Assembly (NCBI GenBank): GCA_018902795.1
Contig: JAHIQD010000021.1
Location: 1-64,000, forward strand
Direction of reading: 5' to 3'
DNA length: 64,000 nucleotides
From: Bacteroidota bacterium
Lineage (GTDB): Bacteria > Bacteroidota > Bacteroidia > Flavobacteriales > Weeksellaceae
In this document: piece by piece, positions 41,488-49,235 of the stretch
How positions within the stretch are numbered: position 1 is the stretch's first letter
How the letters are laid out: each line of letters begins with the position of its first letter
Made by a program: the position numbers and the translations under genes
The notes under the pieces: generated by a model
Told to the model about the DNA's origin: nothing
The model's input: only the letters and a program-made list of their open reading frames with translations
Databases searched by the model: none

Positions 41488-43077
41488 CTAGAACTCGAAT
41501 TCGTCATCATCATCCAGATCATTCATGGAAGAGCCTGAAAGATTCTGGGTGCTTGGTAAATCGAAAGCCGCACCCGGATCAATGGTGGCTTTTATTTTTT
41601 CAAAACCGCTCGGCACGTCCTGCTGCCCAAAATTGGAAGGCTGGTAACCGTAGCTGTTTCCGAATAAATCAAGGTCGGCAAATTTGGCAATATTTTTATG
41701 GAAAGACATTCTCACGTCCGCGGTCGCTCCGTTACGGTGCTTGGCGATAATGAGCTCTGCCTGGTTTTCTGTGGACGACTCGGCACCGTCTTCATCATTG
41801 TCCCAGGTGGTAATTTTATAATATTCCGGACGGAAAATAAAGGAAACAATATCGGCATCCTGCTCAATGGCTCCGGATTCCCGAAGGTCAGAAAGCATCG
41901 GTCTTTTTCCCGGGCGTGTTTCCACACTTCTTGAAAGCTGGGAAAGTGCAATCACGGGAACGTTGAGTTCTTTTGCGATCGCTTTTAAGGAACGTGAAAT
42001 GGTTGCAATTTCCTGCTCCCGGTTTCCAGCGCCGCCTTTCCCTGAATTGGCAGTCATCAGCTGAAGATAATCCACCATGATGATTTTCACGCCGTGCTGC
42101 ATCACCAGTCTTCGGCATTTTGCGCGGAAATCGAATACAGAAAGTGAAGGCGTTTCGTCGATATACAAAGGTGCGTTTTCCAATGCGGAGACGTTGGAGA
42201 AGAGCCTTTGCCATTCTTCATCGCTCATCTGGCCTTTTCTTAGTTTTTCTGAAGAAATTCCGGTTTCGGAAGCAATCATTCTTGTTATTAACTGCACTGA
42301 TGCCATCTCCAGGGAGAATAATGCCATCGGAACGTTGTGTTCCACCGCAATATTTCGCGCCATCGAAAGAAGGAAAGCGGTTTTACCCATTGCCGGACGG
42401 GCTGCAATAATAATTAAATCTGAATTTTGCCAGCCTCCGGTCTCTTTATCAATATCTCTGAATCCTGACGGAATTCCTGAAATCCCTTCTTTGTCTTTTA
42501 AGGATTTGATGGTTTCGATCGCCTGTTTTACCAGAGTATTTGCGGTATCGAAACCTTTTTTAATGGTTCCGTTGGTGATTTCGAAGAAGGACTGTTCGGC
42601 TTTGTCGAGCAGTTCGAAAACGTCGGTTGATTCTTTATAAGAACTGTCAATAACGTTGGCGGAAACATTAATTAAACTTCTTAAAATAAATTTTTCTAAG
42701 ATGACACGAACGTGATATTCAATATGAGCACTTGATGAAACGCCCATGGTTAAATCGATGATATAATGATCGCCTCCTGCAAAACCGAGTCTGTCGGTTT
42801 TTTTGAGTTCCTGAATTACTGTCATTAAATCGACAGGGTGGTTCCCTTCAAAAAGTTTGAGGATGGCTTTGAAAATTTCCTGGTGTCTGGGATCGTAGAA
42901 TACATCAGCTGTAAGGAGATCAATAGAGTAATCGAGTCCTTTTTTATCGATAAGGAATGTTCCTATTACCAATTTTTCGAAATCAACTGCATTAGGAGGC
43001 ATTTTGCCGTCTGAAATGGAGAGTTCTTTGGCGAAATTACCGTGAATAAGTGATGATAAAGATTCCTTTTGTGTCAT
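41488..43077 (-). CDS. dnaB: Replicative DNA helicase DnaB
   Basis: A 529-residue hexameric helicase. The N-terminal primase-interaction domain (about 20-140) begins PPNAVDFEKLVIGTFL. The RecA-type motor has Walker A ARPAMGKTA (about 229), Walker B VKIIMVDYLQLM and SQLSRSVETRPGKRPMLSDLRESGAIEQDAD. An acidic tail ends DLDDDDEFEF. No intein is visible. The gene has its own promoter (43082-43089). Confidence 0.98.
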   Translation of the reverse strand: MTQKESLSSLIHGNFAKELSISDGKMPPNAVDFEKLVIGTFLIDKKGLDYSIDLLTADVFYDPRHQEIFKAILKLFEGNHPVDLMTVIQELKKTDRLGFAGGDHYIIDLTMGVSSSAHIEYHVRVILEKFILRSLINVSANVIDSSYKESTDVFELLDKAEQSFFEITNGTIKKGFDTANTLVKQAIETIKSLKDKEGISGIPSGFRDIDKETGGWQNSDLIIIAARPAMGKTAFLLSMARNIAVEHNVPMALFSLEMASVQLITRMIASETGISSEKLRKGQMSDEEWQRLFSNVSALENAPLYIDETPSLSVFDFRAKCRRLVMQHGVKIIMVDYLQLMTANSGKGGAGNREQEIATISRSLKAIAKELNVPVIALSQLSRSVETRPGKRPMLSDLRESGAIEQDADIVSFIFRPEYYKITTWDNDEDGAESSTENQAELIIAKHRNGATADVRMSFHKNIAKFADLDLFGNSYGYQPSNFGQQDVPSGFEKIKATIDPGAAFDLPSTQNLSGSSMNDLDDDDEFEF

Positions 43078-43081
43078 TTTA

Positions 43082-43089
43082 CAAAGATA
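43082..43089 (-). promoter_or_regulatory. -7 box of dnaB-rnhA
   Basis: The minus strand reads TATCTTTG, followed by TAAA and the dnaB ATG, so the leader is minimal. Confidence 0.55.
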
Positions 43090-43220
43090 GTTTTTTTAAA
43101 AAATTAAAAAAATATATTAATCAACATTCGATATTTATTACTTAATAACGTATTGAGGATTAGGTTATTATTGTGTTGGTAAGTTGGTTGGGGAGAAGAG
43201 CTGCAAGTCATCCTAGCCCG

Positions 43221-43288
43221 GATTGAAATGGAAATCCTTTTTTGGTGCGGCGGCGAAGCCGTGCCAAAAAAGATTGCAATGGAAAGCC
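43221..43288. repeat. Hairpin element flanked by direct repeats
   Basis: A 15-bp stem (43237-43251 with 43258-43272; two G-U pairs, 6-base loop GGCGAA) is bordered by a pair of imperfect direct repeats: GATTGAAATGGAAATCC (43221-43237) and GATTGCAATGGAAAGCC (43272-43288). The core is GC-rich with A/T runs outside, so it can act as a terminator in both directions. Similar blocks are common between genes in Chryseobacterium-type genomes. Confidence 0.65.
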
Positions 43289-43333
43289 GGTAACCGCTTC
43301 GAAAGAGAAAATTACTTTCCTGCTCCTAAAAAA

Positions 43334-44572
43334 TCAATACTGCATTTTTCTGAGTTTCGGAACGGTACTTCCCACCAACAAAGCGATTAAAACCGTCATG
43401 GTTCCGCCGAAAATTACGGACCGAACCACGCCAAGTAATTTTGCGGCAACACCACTTTCGAACTGCCCCATTTCGTTGCTGGACATAATGAAGATGGAGT
43501 TTACGCTTAACACTCTTCCGCGGATATAATCCGGGGTTTTCAGCTGTACGATGGTGCCGCGGATGACGACGGAAATACCGTCCAGCATTCCGCTGCAGAC
43601 TAAAAGGAAGAACGAAAGCCAGTATAATTTGGAGAGCCCGAAGCCGATGATGCACAAGCCGAAACCAGCAACGGCGACGAGTAATATTTTGCCCTGATTT
43701 TTTCTTAGCGGAACAAATGCCAGAAATGCGATGATGCACATGGAGCCTATGTCTGAAGCGGCATTCAGCAAACCGAAGCCTTCGGAGCCCACTTTCAGAA
43801 TGTCGGTCGCAAAAACCGGGATCATCGCCACTGCGCCGCCAAAAAGTACTGCAAACATATCGAGACAGAGTGCTCCGAGAATCTCTTTGGTTTTGTAAAT
43901 ATAGGCGATTCCTTCGCGCATGCTTTGTACAACGCCAATTTCTCTTTCGGTGTTTTCAGAAGGATGCTCTTTCAGGAACCAGAAGAAAAGGGAAGAGAAA
44001 ATCATTAATCCAACAACGACCAAGATGGTCCCGGAAATATCAATCCAGTGAATGAGAAATCCTCCTAACGCATGGCCTACAACTGAAGCCGTAAGAAAAG
44101 TTCCCTGATTGAGCGTGATGGCATTCGGAAGCGTTTCTTTTGAAACAATTTTCGGAATCATTGAAGGAATTATGGGGCCTAAAAATGCGCGGCAAAATCC
44201 TGTGAAAAAAATCACCATGTAAATAAAATAGGAGATTTCTTTATTGCTGAAATGCAGTAACCGGTCACCAAAAAATGCTGGAATAATCAATAAACTGATC
44301 AGGATGACGTAGGCGTAATTGCAGATCAAAAGCAGTTTTTTCTTTTCTGAATTATCAATGACGTGACCTGCGTACAGCGCTGTGGAAACTGCCGGAATTA
44401 CTTCCGATAAGCCTATTAAGCCAATCGCAAAAGGATCTTTTGTCAGTTGGTAGATCCACCATCCCATTAATGTTGCCAACATCCTGAAGGACAGTACCAG
44501 AAAAAAACGGCCGGTCATTAAATTTCGGAATTCAGGAATTTTAAGGGTTTGAATGGGCGTGAGTGAAATCAT
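43334..44572 (-). CDS. MFS transporter
   Basis: A 412-residue major-facilitator protein. Twelve membrane helices fit the hydrophobicity pattern, with MTGRFFLVLSFRM in helix 1, YAGHVIDNSEKKKLLLI as the loop 2-3 signature, and YIRGRVLSVNSIFIMSSNEMG in the second half. This resembles the EntS/enterobactin-exporter-like and drug-exporter branch. The substrate is unknown. It has its own promoter, divergent from the SMR gene. Confidence 0.88.
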   Translation of the reverse strand: MISLTPIQTLKIPEFRNLMTGRFFLVLSFRMLATLMGWWIYQLTKDPFAIGLIGLSEVIPAVSTALYAGHVIDNSEKKKLLLICNYAYVILISLLIIPAFFGDRLLHFSNKEISYFIYMVIFFTGFCRAFLGPIIPSMIPKIVSKETLPNAITLNQGTFLTASVVGHALGGFLIHWIDISGTILVVVGLMIFSSLFFWFLKEHPSENTEREIGVVQSMREGIAYIYKTKEILGALCLDMFAVLFGGAVAMIPVFATDILKVGSEGFGLLNAASDIGSMCIIAFLAFVPLRKNQGKILLVAVAGFGLCIIGFGLSKLYWLSFFLLVCSGMLDGISVVIRGTIVQLKTPDYIRGRVLSVNSIFIMSSNEMGQFESGVAAKLLGVVRSVIFGGTMTVLIALLVGSTVPKLRKMQY

Positions 44573-44576
44573 TTTG

Positions 44577-44584
44577 CAAAAGTA
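44577..44584 (-). promoter_or_regulatory. -7 box of the MFS gene
   Basis: The minus strand reads TACTTTTGC, four bases before the start codon. Confidence 0.5.
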
Positions 44585-44634
44585 ATTTTTAACAGCTAAT
44601 CTGCATGAATGAATTAAAAATTAATTTAAAAATT

Positions 44635-44642
44635 TATCTTTG
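44635..44642 (+). promoter_or_regulatory. -7 box of the SMR gene
   Basis: TATCTTTG lies four bases before the ATG at 44647. Confidence 0.5.
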
Positions 44643-44646
44643 AAGA

Positions 44647-44985
44647 ATGAACTGGATTATTCTCATCATCGCCGGCCTTTTTGAAACCGGTTTTGCCACC
44701 TGCCTCGGGAAAGCTCAGGAAACCACAGGACGCGAAAGTTATTTCTGGTGGAGCGGATTCGTGATCGCGCTTTTCATCAGCATGTTTTTAATGTACAAAG
44801 CAATTTCTGTCGGAAGCAACCCCATTCCCATTGGTACCGCTTATGCAGTATGGACGGGCATTGGCGCTGTTGGAGGCGTACTGGCCGGGATTTTCATTTT
44901 CAACGAACCAGCTACTTTCTGGCGGATGTTTTTTGTTTTTACTTTGATTGCTTCGGTGGTTGGGCTGAAAGTGGTGAGTCCTTAA
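44647..44985 (+). CDS. SMR-family transporter (Gdx/SugE-like)
   Basis: A 112-residue four-helix protein that works as an antiparallel dimer. The essential Glu13 is in IIAGLFETGFA. GTAYAVWTGIGAVGGVLAGIF is the third-helix motif shared by the SugE/Gdx branch, which exports guanidinium ions, and by EmrE; FKAxSxG-like MYKAISVG lies in helix 2. The FETGFA helix 1 differs from the classical W-G-S/T-x-x motif, so guanidinium use is likely but not certain. The stop overlaps the GH3 gene stop by four bases. Confidence 0.85.
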   Translation: MNWIILIIAGLFETGFATCLGKAQETTGRESYFWWSGFVIALFISMFLMYKAISVGSNPIPIGTAYAVWTGIGAVGGVLAGIFIFNEPATFWRMFFVFTLIASVVGLKVVSP

Positions 44986-46481
44986 ATCTTCAGCTTTTCC
45001 AGGAAATCCCCAATTTTTCTGTCATTCGCTAACCTCGGAATTTTATTTTGCCCTCCAAGTTTGCCTTCTGATTTGGCATAATCCTGAAATGCGTTTTTCT
45101 TAAGTTTGGTAATTATCAAAGGCTGCAGAATATTTCCTGAAATTAAATCGTCATAGTAGGTATTACGTTTCCGCATTTCTTCATCCAGATTTTTTCTGAA
45201 ATTTTCCAAGTTCTCAGGTTCTTTTTCAAACTCAATAAACCATTCGTGATAAGGCAAACCTTCCGGCGGATTTACCTGAGGAGCAAGATGAAATTCAGTT
45301 ATCTGTGCTGGAAATTTTTCCACCGTGGCTTTCATGGCTTCTTCCACTTCAAAAGCGATTACATGTTCGCCGAAAGCAGAAGTGAAATGTTTTGTTCTTC
45401 CGGAAACCACGATTCTGTAAGGTTTTTTTGAAATAAACCGTACAACATCACCAATCGAATAGGCCCAAAGTCCTGAATTGGTAGTTAAAATCAATGCGTA
45501 ATCTTTATTGAGTTCAATGTCTTTTAAGGTGAGCCTTTTTGCTTCCGGCTTCCCATATTCTTCGAGCGGAACGAATTCATAAAAAATTCCGTGGTTGGTT
45601 AAAAGCAATAAACCCTCGTTCTGATAATCATCCTGAAATGCAAAAAAACCTTCACTCGCCGGAAATGTCTGTATGGTATCAACCGGTTTTCCAAGAAGTT
45701 CATTCATTTTATCACGGTAAGGTTCAAAATTGACCCCGCCTGTGATGATCAGTTGCAGATTTGGGAAAAGCTCAGTAATTTTCTTTCCGTTTCTTTCAAT
45801 CAGTTTCTCAAAATACATGATAAGCCAGGGCGGAATTCCTGAAATCAGCGTCATGTTTTGCTTTTCGGTTTCCTTTACAATTTCGTCTACTTTGGTTTCC
45901 CAGTCCTCGATGAGGTTGGTTTTTTCGCTTGGTAAACGGTTTTTCTGCAGATAATTCGGGATATGATGGGCCACAATTCCGGAAAGTCTGCCGGTTTTTA
46001 TGCCGTTGATTTCTTCAAGCTCGGGACTCCCCTGAAGGAAAATCATTTTCCCGGAAACGAAATCTGAATTATTTTTCTGACTGATATAGTGAAATATCGC
46101 ACTTTGCGCTGCAGCAAGCTGATAAGGCATTCCTTCTTTTGAAATCGGGATGTATTTAGAGCCCGAAGTAGTGCCGGAAGTTTTCGCAAAATATTCGGGA
46201 GTTTCAGTCCAGAGGATGTTGCGCTGGCCTTTTTTTACTCTTTCAATGTAAGGTTTTAAATCCTCGTAGTCGGCAATTTTCACCAGATTCTGAAAATCCT
46301 GAACATTTTTTATGGCTTCAAACTGATGTTCTCTTCCGAACAAAGTTTTTTCCGCGGTTTTTACCAAAGACAGCAATAGCTTTTCCTGATCTTCAACAGC
46401 GTTCTGCTTAAAGTTTTCGGTTTCTTTAACGTGTTTTTTTGCCCAGACTAACGCAATTTTTTTCTTAATGAAATTTAACAT
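44982..46481 (-). CDS. GH3-family acyl-adenylating ligase
   Basis: A 499-residue protein of the GH3 family, first known from plant auxin-responsive acyl-acid amido synthetases. The ATP site is AKTSGTTSGSKYIPIS (S/T-S-G-T-T-x-G). Other motifs are FPASEGFFAFQ, YEFVPLEEYG, LNKDYALILTTNSGLWAYSIGDVVRF and VVSGRTKHFTSAFGEHV. The architecture is complete, so it should adenylate a carboxylic acid and transfer it to an amine or thiol. The bacterial substrate is unknown. A -7 box lies just before the start. Confidence 0.9.
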   Translation of the reverse strand: MLNFIKKKIALVWAKKHVKETENFKQNAVEDQEKLLLSLVKTAEKTLFGREHQFEAIKNVQDFQNLVKIADYEDLKPYIERVKKGQRNILWTETPEYFAKTSGTTSGSKYIPISKEGMPYQLAAAQSAIFHYISQKNNSDFVSGKMIFLQGSPELEEINGIKTGRLSGIVAHHIPNYLQKNRLPSEKTNLIEDWETKVDEIVKETEKQNMTLISGIPPWLIMYFEKLIERNGKKITELFPNLQLIITGGVNFEPYRDKMNELLGKPVDTIQTFPASEGFFAFQDDYQNEGLLLLTNHGIFYEFVPLEEYGKPEAKRLTLKDIELNKDYALILTTNSGLWAYSIGDVVRFISKKPYRIVVSGRTKHFTSAFGEHVIAFEVEEAMKATVEKFPAQITEFHLAPQVNPPEGLPYHEWFIEFEKEPENLENFRKNLDEEMRKRNTYYDDLISGNILQPLIITKLKKNAFQDYAKSEGKLGGQNKIPRLANDRKIGDFLEKLKI

Positions 46482-46485
46482 GAAG

Positions 46486-46493
46486 CAAATTTA
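46486..46493 (-). promoter_or_regulatory. -7 box of the GH3-like gene
   Basis: The minus strand reads TAAATTTG with TAGAAG before it, four bases before the start. This separates the gene from the barrel gene at 46501. Confidence 0.5.
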
Positions 46494-46500
46494 GAAGTTT

Positions 46501-47088
46501 TTAGAAACAAAGTCTTAAACCTAAAGAAAAATTTAACAGCGTCGCTTTGGAATAATATTTTTGAATTTCAGGATCGTTCATTTCTGTAAAAGTGTGCATG
46601 AAATAGAACCGGGGTCCTGCAACAAGAACAAGGCTGTTGTTTTTTGTAACGCTGTACAGTGCTTTTCCGCCCAGGAAAAAAGTATTGCCACCTTCGGTAA
46701 ACTTTTCAATTCTGTAATTGGAATAGCTTTTCAGCTGTGAAAAACCACCACCAATATTTCCTTCAAAACTCAGTTTTTGATTCACCTCATACCGATAAAG
46801 TGCATAAATATCAAATGTGGTAAGCTGTGGGCTGTGCAGATCGCCAAACACGGACACATCAGAAACTTCAGAATATCCTTTGTTGAATTCGATTCCTAAA
46901 CCAAAGTTTTTATAAAAAGTCCCGGTAAAGCCTGCCCCAAATCCGGTAAAAGTTTTGGTTCCGTCCGCGATGAAATTATTGCCGATTCCGGTGAACGAAT
47001 TCCCTTTAAGTTCAAAAGCAAATCTGTCTGAATCCTGGGAAAAGCAGAAGGTGGATATCAGGATAAATAAAAGTAAAATATTTCTCAT
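46501..47088 (-). CDS. Outer-membrane beta-barrel protein, second copy
   Basis: A 195-residue protein from the chosen ATG, which overlaps the upstream gene stop (ATGA). Signal peptide to about residue 18 (FCFSQ). The mature part alternates strands (FGLGIEFNKGYSEV, FDIYALYRYEV, FFLGGKALYSV), and ends in EIQKYYSKATLLNFSLGLRLCF with an aromatic C-terminus, as for barrel proteins. It is clearly homologous to the barrel encoded at 47484-48089. It may be an 8-stranded OmpA/OmpW-like pore; function unknown. A frame extending to 47172 has no support. Confidence 0.72.
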   Translation of the reverse strand: MRNILLLFILISTFCFSQDSDRFAFELKGNSFTGIGNNFIADGTKTFTGFGAGFTGTFYKNFGLGIEFNKGYSEVSDVSVFGDLHSPQLTTFDIYALYRYEVNQKLSFEGNIGGGFSQLKSYSNYRIEKFTEGGNTFFLGGKALYSVTKNNSLVLVAGPRFYFMHTFTEMNDPEIQKYYSKATLLNFSLGLRLCF

Positions 47089-47459
47089 TGTTCGAGCTGT
47101 ATTTGCGGAAATCTGAAAGCGATATTTTTTGCAGGAATAATTATGGATAAAGAATCGTACGCAAGTTTGCACTCCGGATCACTGGAGTTGAAAGAAATAA
47201 TTTTGCGGTTTAAAACCAATGATTTTTCCTGTGTAGTTCCGGGGCCGCCAAGTTTGAAATTTCCCTGTGCATCGGTCCGGGTTTCAGATATTAAAATGTC
47301 CTCCGCGTAAAGTTTAACCGGAATGTTCGCGGCCGCGGATGAACTTATTTTGCCTTCAGCGAAAATTCTGGAATTGCTTACATATTCCGGTTGACAGCCG
47401 TTGGGCGACATCAGAAAAGTAATTGGCAAAATGGTGGATAAAATAAAACGGTTTGTCAT
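47085..47459 (-). CDS. Small exported carboxypeptidase-like protein, second copy
   Basis: A 124-residue protein. A signal-like stretch ends NGC (Cys22), a weak lipobox (the -3 residue is Pro). The rest resembles a beta-sandwich: FAEGKISSSA, VKLYAEDILISETRTDAQGNFKLGGPG and a C-terminal FRFPQIQLEQ; GNFKLxGP is the turn typical of carboxypeptidase-regulatory domains. It is a diverged copy of the protein at 48086-48463 and overlaps the next barrel gene by 4 bases. Function unknown. Confidence 0.7.
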   Translation of the reverse strand: MTNRFILSTILPITFLMSPNGCQPEYVSNSRIFAEGKISSSAAANIPVKLYAEDILISETRTDAQGNFKLGGPGTTQEKSLVLNRKIISFNSSDPECKLAYDSLSIIIPAKNIAFRFPQIQLEQ

Positions 47460-47483
47460 AGTTAGTTTTTAGAAAGACTGTAT

Positions 47484-48089
47484 TTAGAAATTATAGCGGT
47501 AGCCCAAGCTCAAACTCAAAAATGTGGAACGGCTGTAGTATTTCTGAATTTCTGAATTTTCGTTGTAATTATTGCCGTAATAAAAATTAATTTTTCCCGC
47601 GATGAAAACCTGTTGTGGGCCGTCTAAAGTGTAAATCGCTTTTCCGCCAAGATTAAAGCCCATTGCCTGATCTTTCAGTGAGCGGTTTTTCTCATCGATA
47701 TACAAACTCGAGTAACGGTAATAACTGAAACCCGCCATTTCTTCTACCATAAAGTCTTCAGAAATGTTTTCGCGGTGTGTAAGAAAAACATCGATTTGGG
47801 TTATTCTCGGCGATCCTAAATTCCCGTATAGATTTTGCTGATCATAATGAACATTGGAAAACAGTTCGCTGTAGTCCAAACCAATTCCGAAATTAATGGG
47901 AGTCATCAGGTTTCCACCAAAGCTGAAACCATAAAAGGGCATCAGATTTTTCGCCAGTGAATTGTTACCAATCGGCTTCATGGCGATTACTTTTGCTTCT
48001 ATATTGGAAACTACATCAAGTTTGTTTTTGTTTTTCTGAGAGAAAACCATCGTGGAAAAAACTAAAAATAAAACAGTAAATATTCTCAT
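47484..48089 (-). CDS. Outer-membrane beta-barrel protein, first copy
   Basis: A 201-residue protein with a signal peptide (MRIFTVLFLVFSTMVFSQ). Predicted strands include NFGIGLDYSELFS, TQIDVFLTHRENI, FNLGGKAIYTL and the C-terminal STFLSLSLGYRYNF. It ends in Phe, as barrel proteins do. It shares NFG-x-G, SP-x-x-T-x-x-D, LGGKA-x-Y and EIQKYYS with the second copy at 46501-47088. It overlaps the preceding lipoprotein gene by four bases. Confidence 0.72.
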   Translation of the reverse strand: MRIFTVLFLVFSTMVFSQKNKNKLDVVSNIEAKVIAMKPIGNNSLAKNLMPFYGFSFGGNLMTPINFGIGLDYSELFSNVHYDQQNLYGNLGSPRITQIDVFLTHRENISEDFMVEEMAGFSYYRYSSLYIDEKNRSLKDQAMGFNLGGKAIYTLDGPQQVFIAGKINFYYGNNYNENSEIQKYYSRSTFLSLSLGYRYNF

Positions 48090-48463
48090 TTTTCCAGCAC
48101 TATTTCGTTAAACTTAAGGTAGGTTATTCCTTTTGGAATATTGATCTGAAGAGCATCTTTGGAAAGTGTCAAGCCTGTTTTGTCAGCGCTGAAAGATTTT
48201 ATTTTCTCCATTGACGCAACCGTAAAACCATCATTAGAAACAGGTCCCGATAGTTTGAAGCTGCCGCCGCTTTCTAACTTTGTTTCCGCTACAATAGTGT
48301 TTCCGCTTAGGATTTTCAGTCTGTATACATTGGTGTCTATGCTGGAATAAATTATTTTTCCCTCAACATAAGCGCGCGGATTTTCCTGTGATTCGGTTCT
48401 GCAGCTAACCATCCAGAAAAATGCCGACAGAAACGCAATAAATTGTAAATTTAATTTCATCAA
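48086..48463 (-). CDS. Small carboxypeptidase-like lipoprotein, first copy
   Basis: A 125-residue protein with a good lipobox MVSC (Cys21). The mature domain has RAYVEGKIIYSS, RLKILSGNTIVAETKLESG, the turn GSFKLSGP and the C-terminal YLKFNEIVLEK, a small beta-sandwich like a carboxypeptidase-regulatory domain. The same pattern is seen in the second copy at 47085-47459. It heads the four-gene group lipoprotein-barrel-lipoprotein-barrel. Function unknown. Confidence 0.72.
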   Translation of the reverse strand: MMKLNLQFIAFLSAFFWMVSCRTESQENPRAYVEGKIIYSSIDTNVYRLKILSGNTIVAETKLESGGSFKLSGPVSNDGFTVASMEKIKSFSADKTGLTLSKDALQINIPKGITYLKFNEIVLEK

Positions 48464-48486
48464 ATATTTTTTTTAAAAATACAAAA

Positions 48487-48522
48487 AAAACTGCTTCAGT
48501 AAAGTGAAGCAGTTTTTTCTTT
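48487..48522 (-). terminator. Terminator of the 141-residue lipoprotein gene
   Basis: AAAACTGCTTCA / TGAAGCAGTTTT with a 6-base loop; A- and T-runs on both sides suggest action in both directions. It also insulates the lipoprotein/barrel group. Confidence 0.8.
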
Positions 48523-48536
48523 ATTGAATATCAATA

Positions 48537-48962
48537 TTATCTGTTGCAGTTGGCGGTCCAGGTTTTTCCGTCGACGCTGTACAGAATTTTCAGGTTTGCA
48601 TTGTCGATTCTGATATAGGAAGTAGCGGTAGATCCTACCATCACAAGCGTGTTGTCGCCCTGTTTTTCAAACTGAACTCCATTTAAATCCGGGATTCCAT
48701 CGGAGAATCTGAAATTATATTTTGTTCCGCTTGCAATTTTAGTGACGAAAACGCTTCCGTTATCCTTTGTGATGCTCGTAGATCCGTCATTATAGGAAAT
48801 GCTTCCGTTATAGGTTCCGGCAAAGAAATCATTGTCCGCAGGATCGTCGTCACGGCTGCACGAACTTAATGCTATGAATGAGAATAAAATCAGAAAAAGC
48901 CCTAAAAATTTGGATGTTGAATTTCGTTTTTTCGTCTTGATTTGTTGATTGGTAGATCGCAT
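48537..48962 (-). CDS. Surface-type lipoprotein of unknown family
   Basis: A 141-residue lipoprotein with a long basic N-terminus before the signal and lipobox LSSC (Cys35). The residues after Cys, SRDDDPADND, match the acidic lipoprotein export signal of Flavobacteriia, so it is probably on the cell surface. The mature part is a small beta domain, FAGTYNGSISYNDGSTSITKD ... FRFSDGIPDLNG ... TWTANCNR (seen in pieces). I do not recognise the family. It stands alone behind a terminator. Confidence 0.7.
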   Translation of the reverse strand: MRSTNQQIKTKKRNSTSKFLGLFLILFSFIALSSCSRDDDPADNDFFAGTYNGSISYNDGSTSITKDNGSVFVTKIASGTKYNFRFSDGIPDLNGVQFEKQGDNTLVMVGSTATSYIRIDNANLKILYSVDGKTWTANCNR

Positions 48963-49235
48963 AATATTATTTTTAAAGTTAATGGCATGGTTTTTCCAAA
49001 CATTATGCCATCACTCCATAATCGTTTTAATTTAACAACAATTAATATAATTTAAGTTATTACTGTAATAATGATAATTTTAAAGATGTAAAATTGATTT
49101 TTATGCAAATGATTTTCAGGAGGTTAAATGGAAAATTATACTTAAATTTACGCTTTCAAAAAAACGGTTTCGGAATTTTCCCGAAATCGCTTTTGCCGTT
49201 TATATTGACAGCGGTTTCACATTTACATATAGAAA
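48963..49235. other. AT-rich spacer with inverted repeats before mfd
   Basis: There is no gene here. TTATTAC-T-GTAATAA (49057-49071) is a perfect 7-bp inverted repeat that could be an operator, and GGTTTCGG / CCGAAATC (49166-49173, 49181-49188) forms a hairpin with A- and T-rich flanks. No clear TAnnTTTG box precedes mfd. Confidence 0.4.

Noticed and set aside
47089..47172. N-terminal extension of the second barrel gene
   Set aside because: The ATG at 47088 overlaps the upstream stop (ATGA), as in the first cassette copy, and gives a proper signal peptide.
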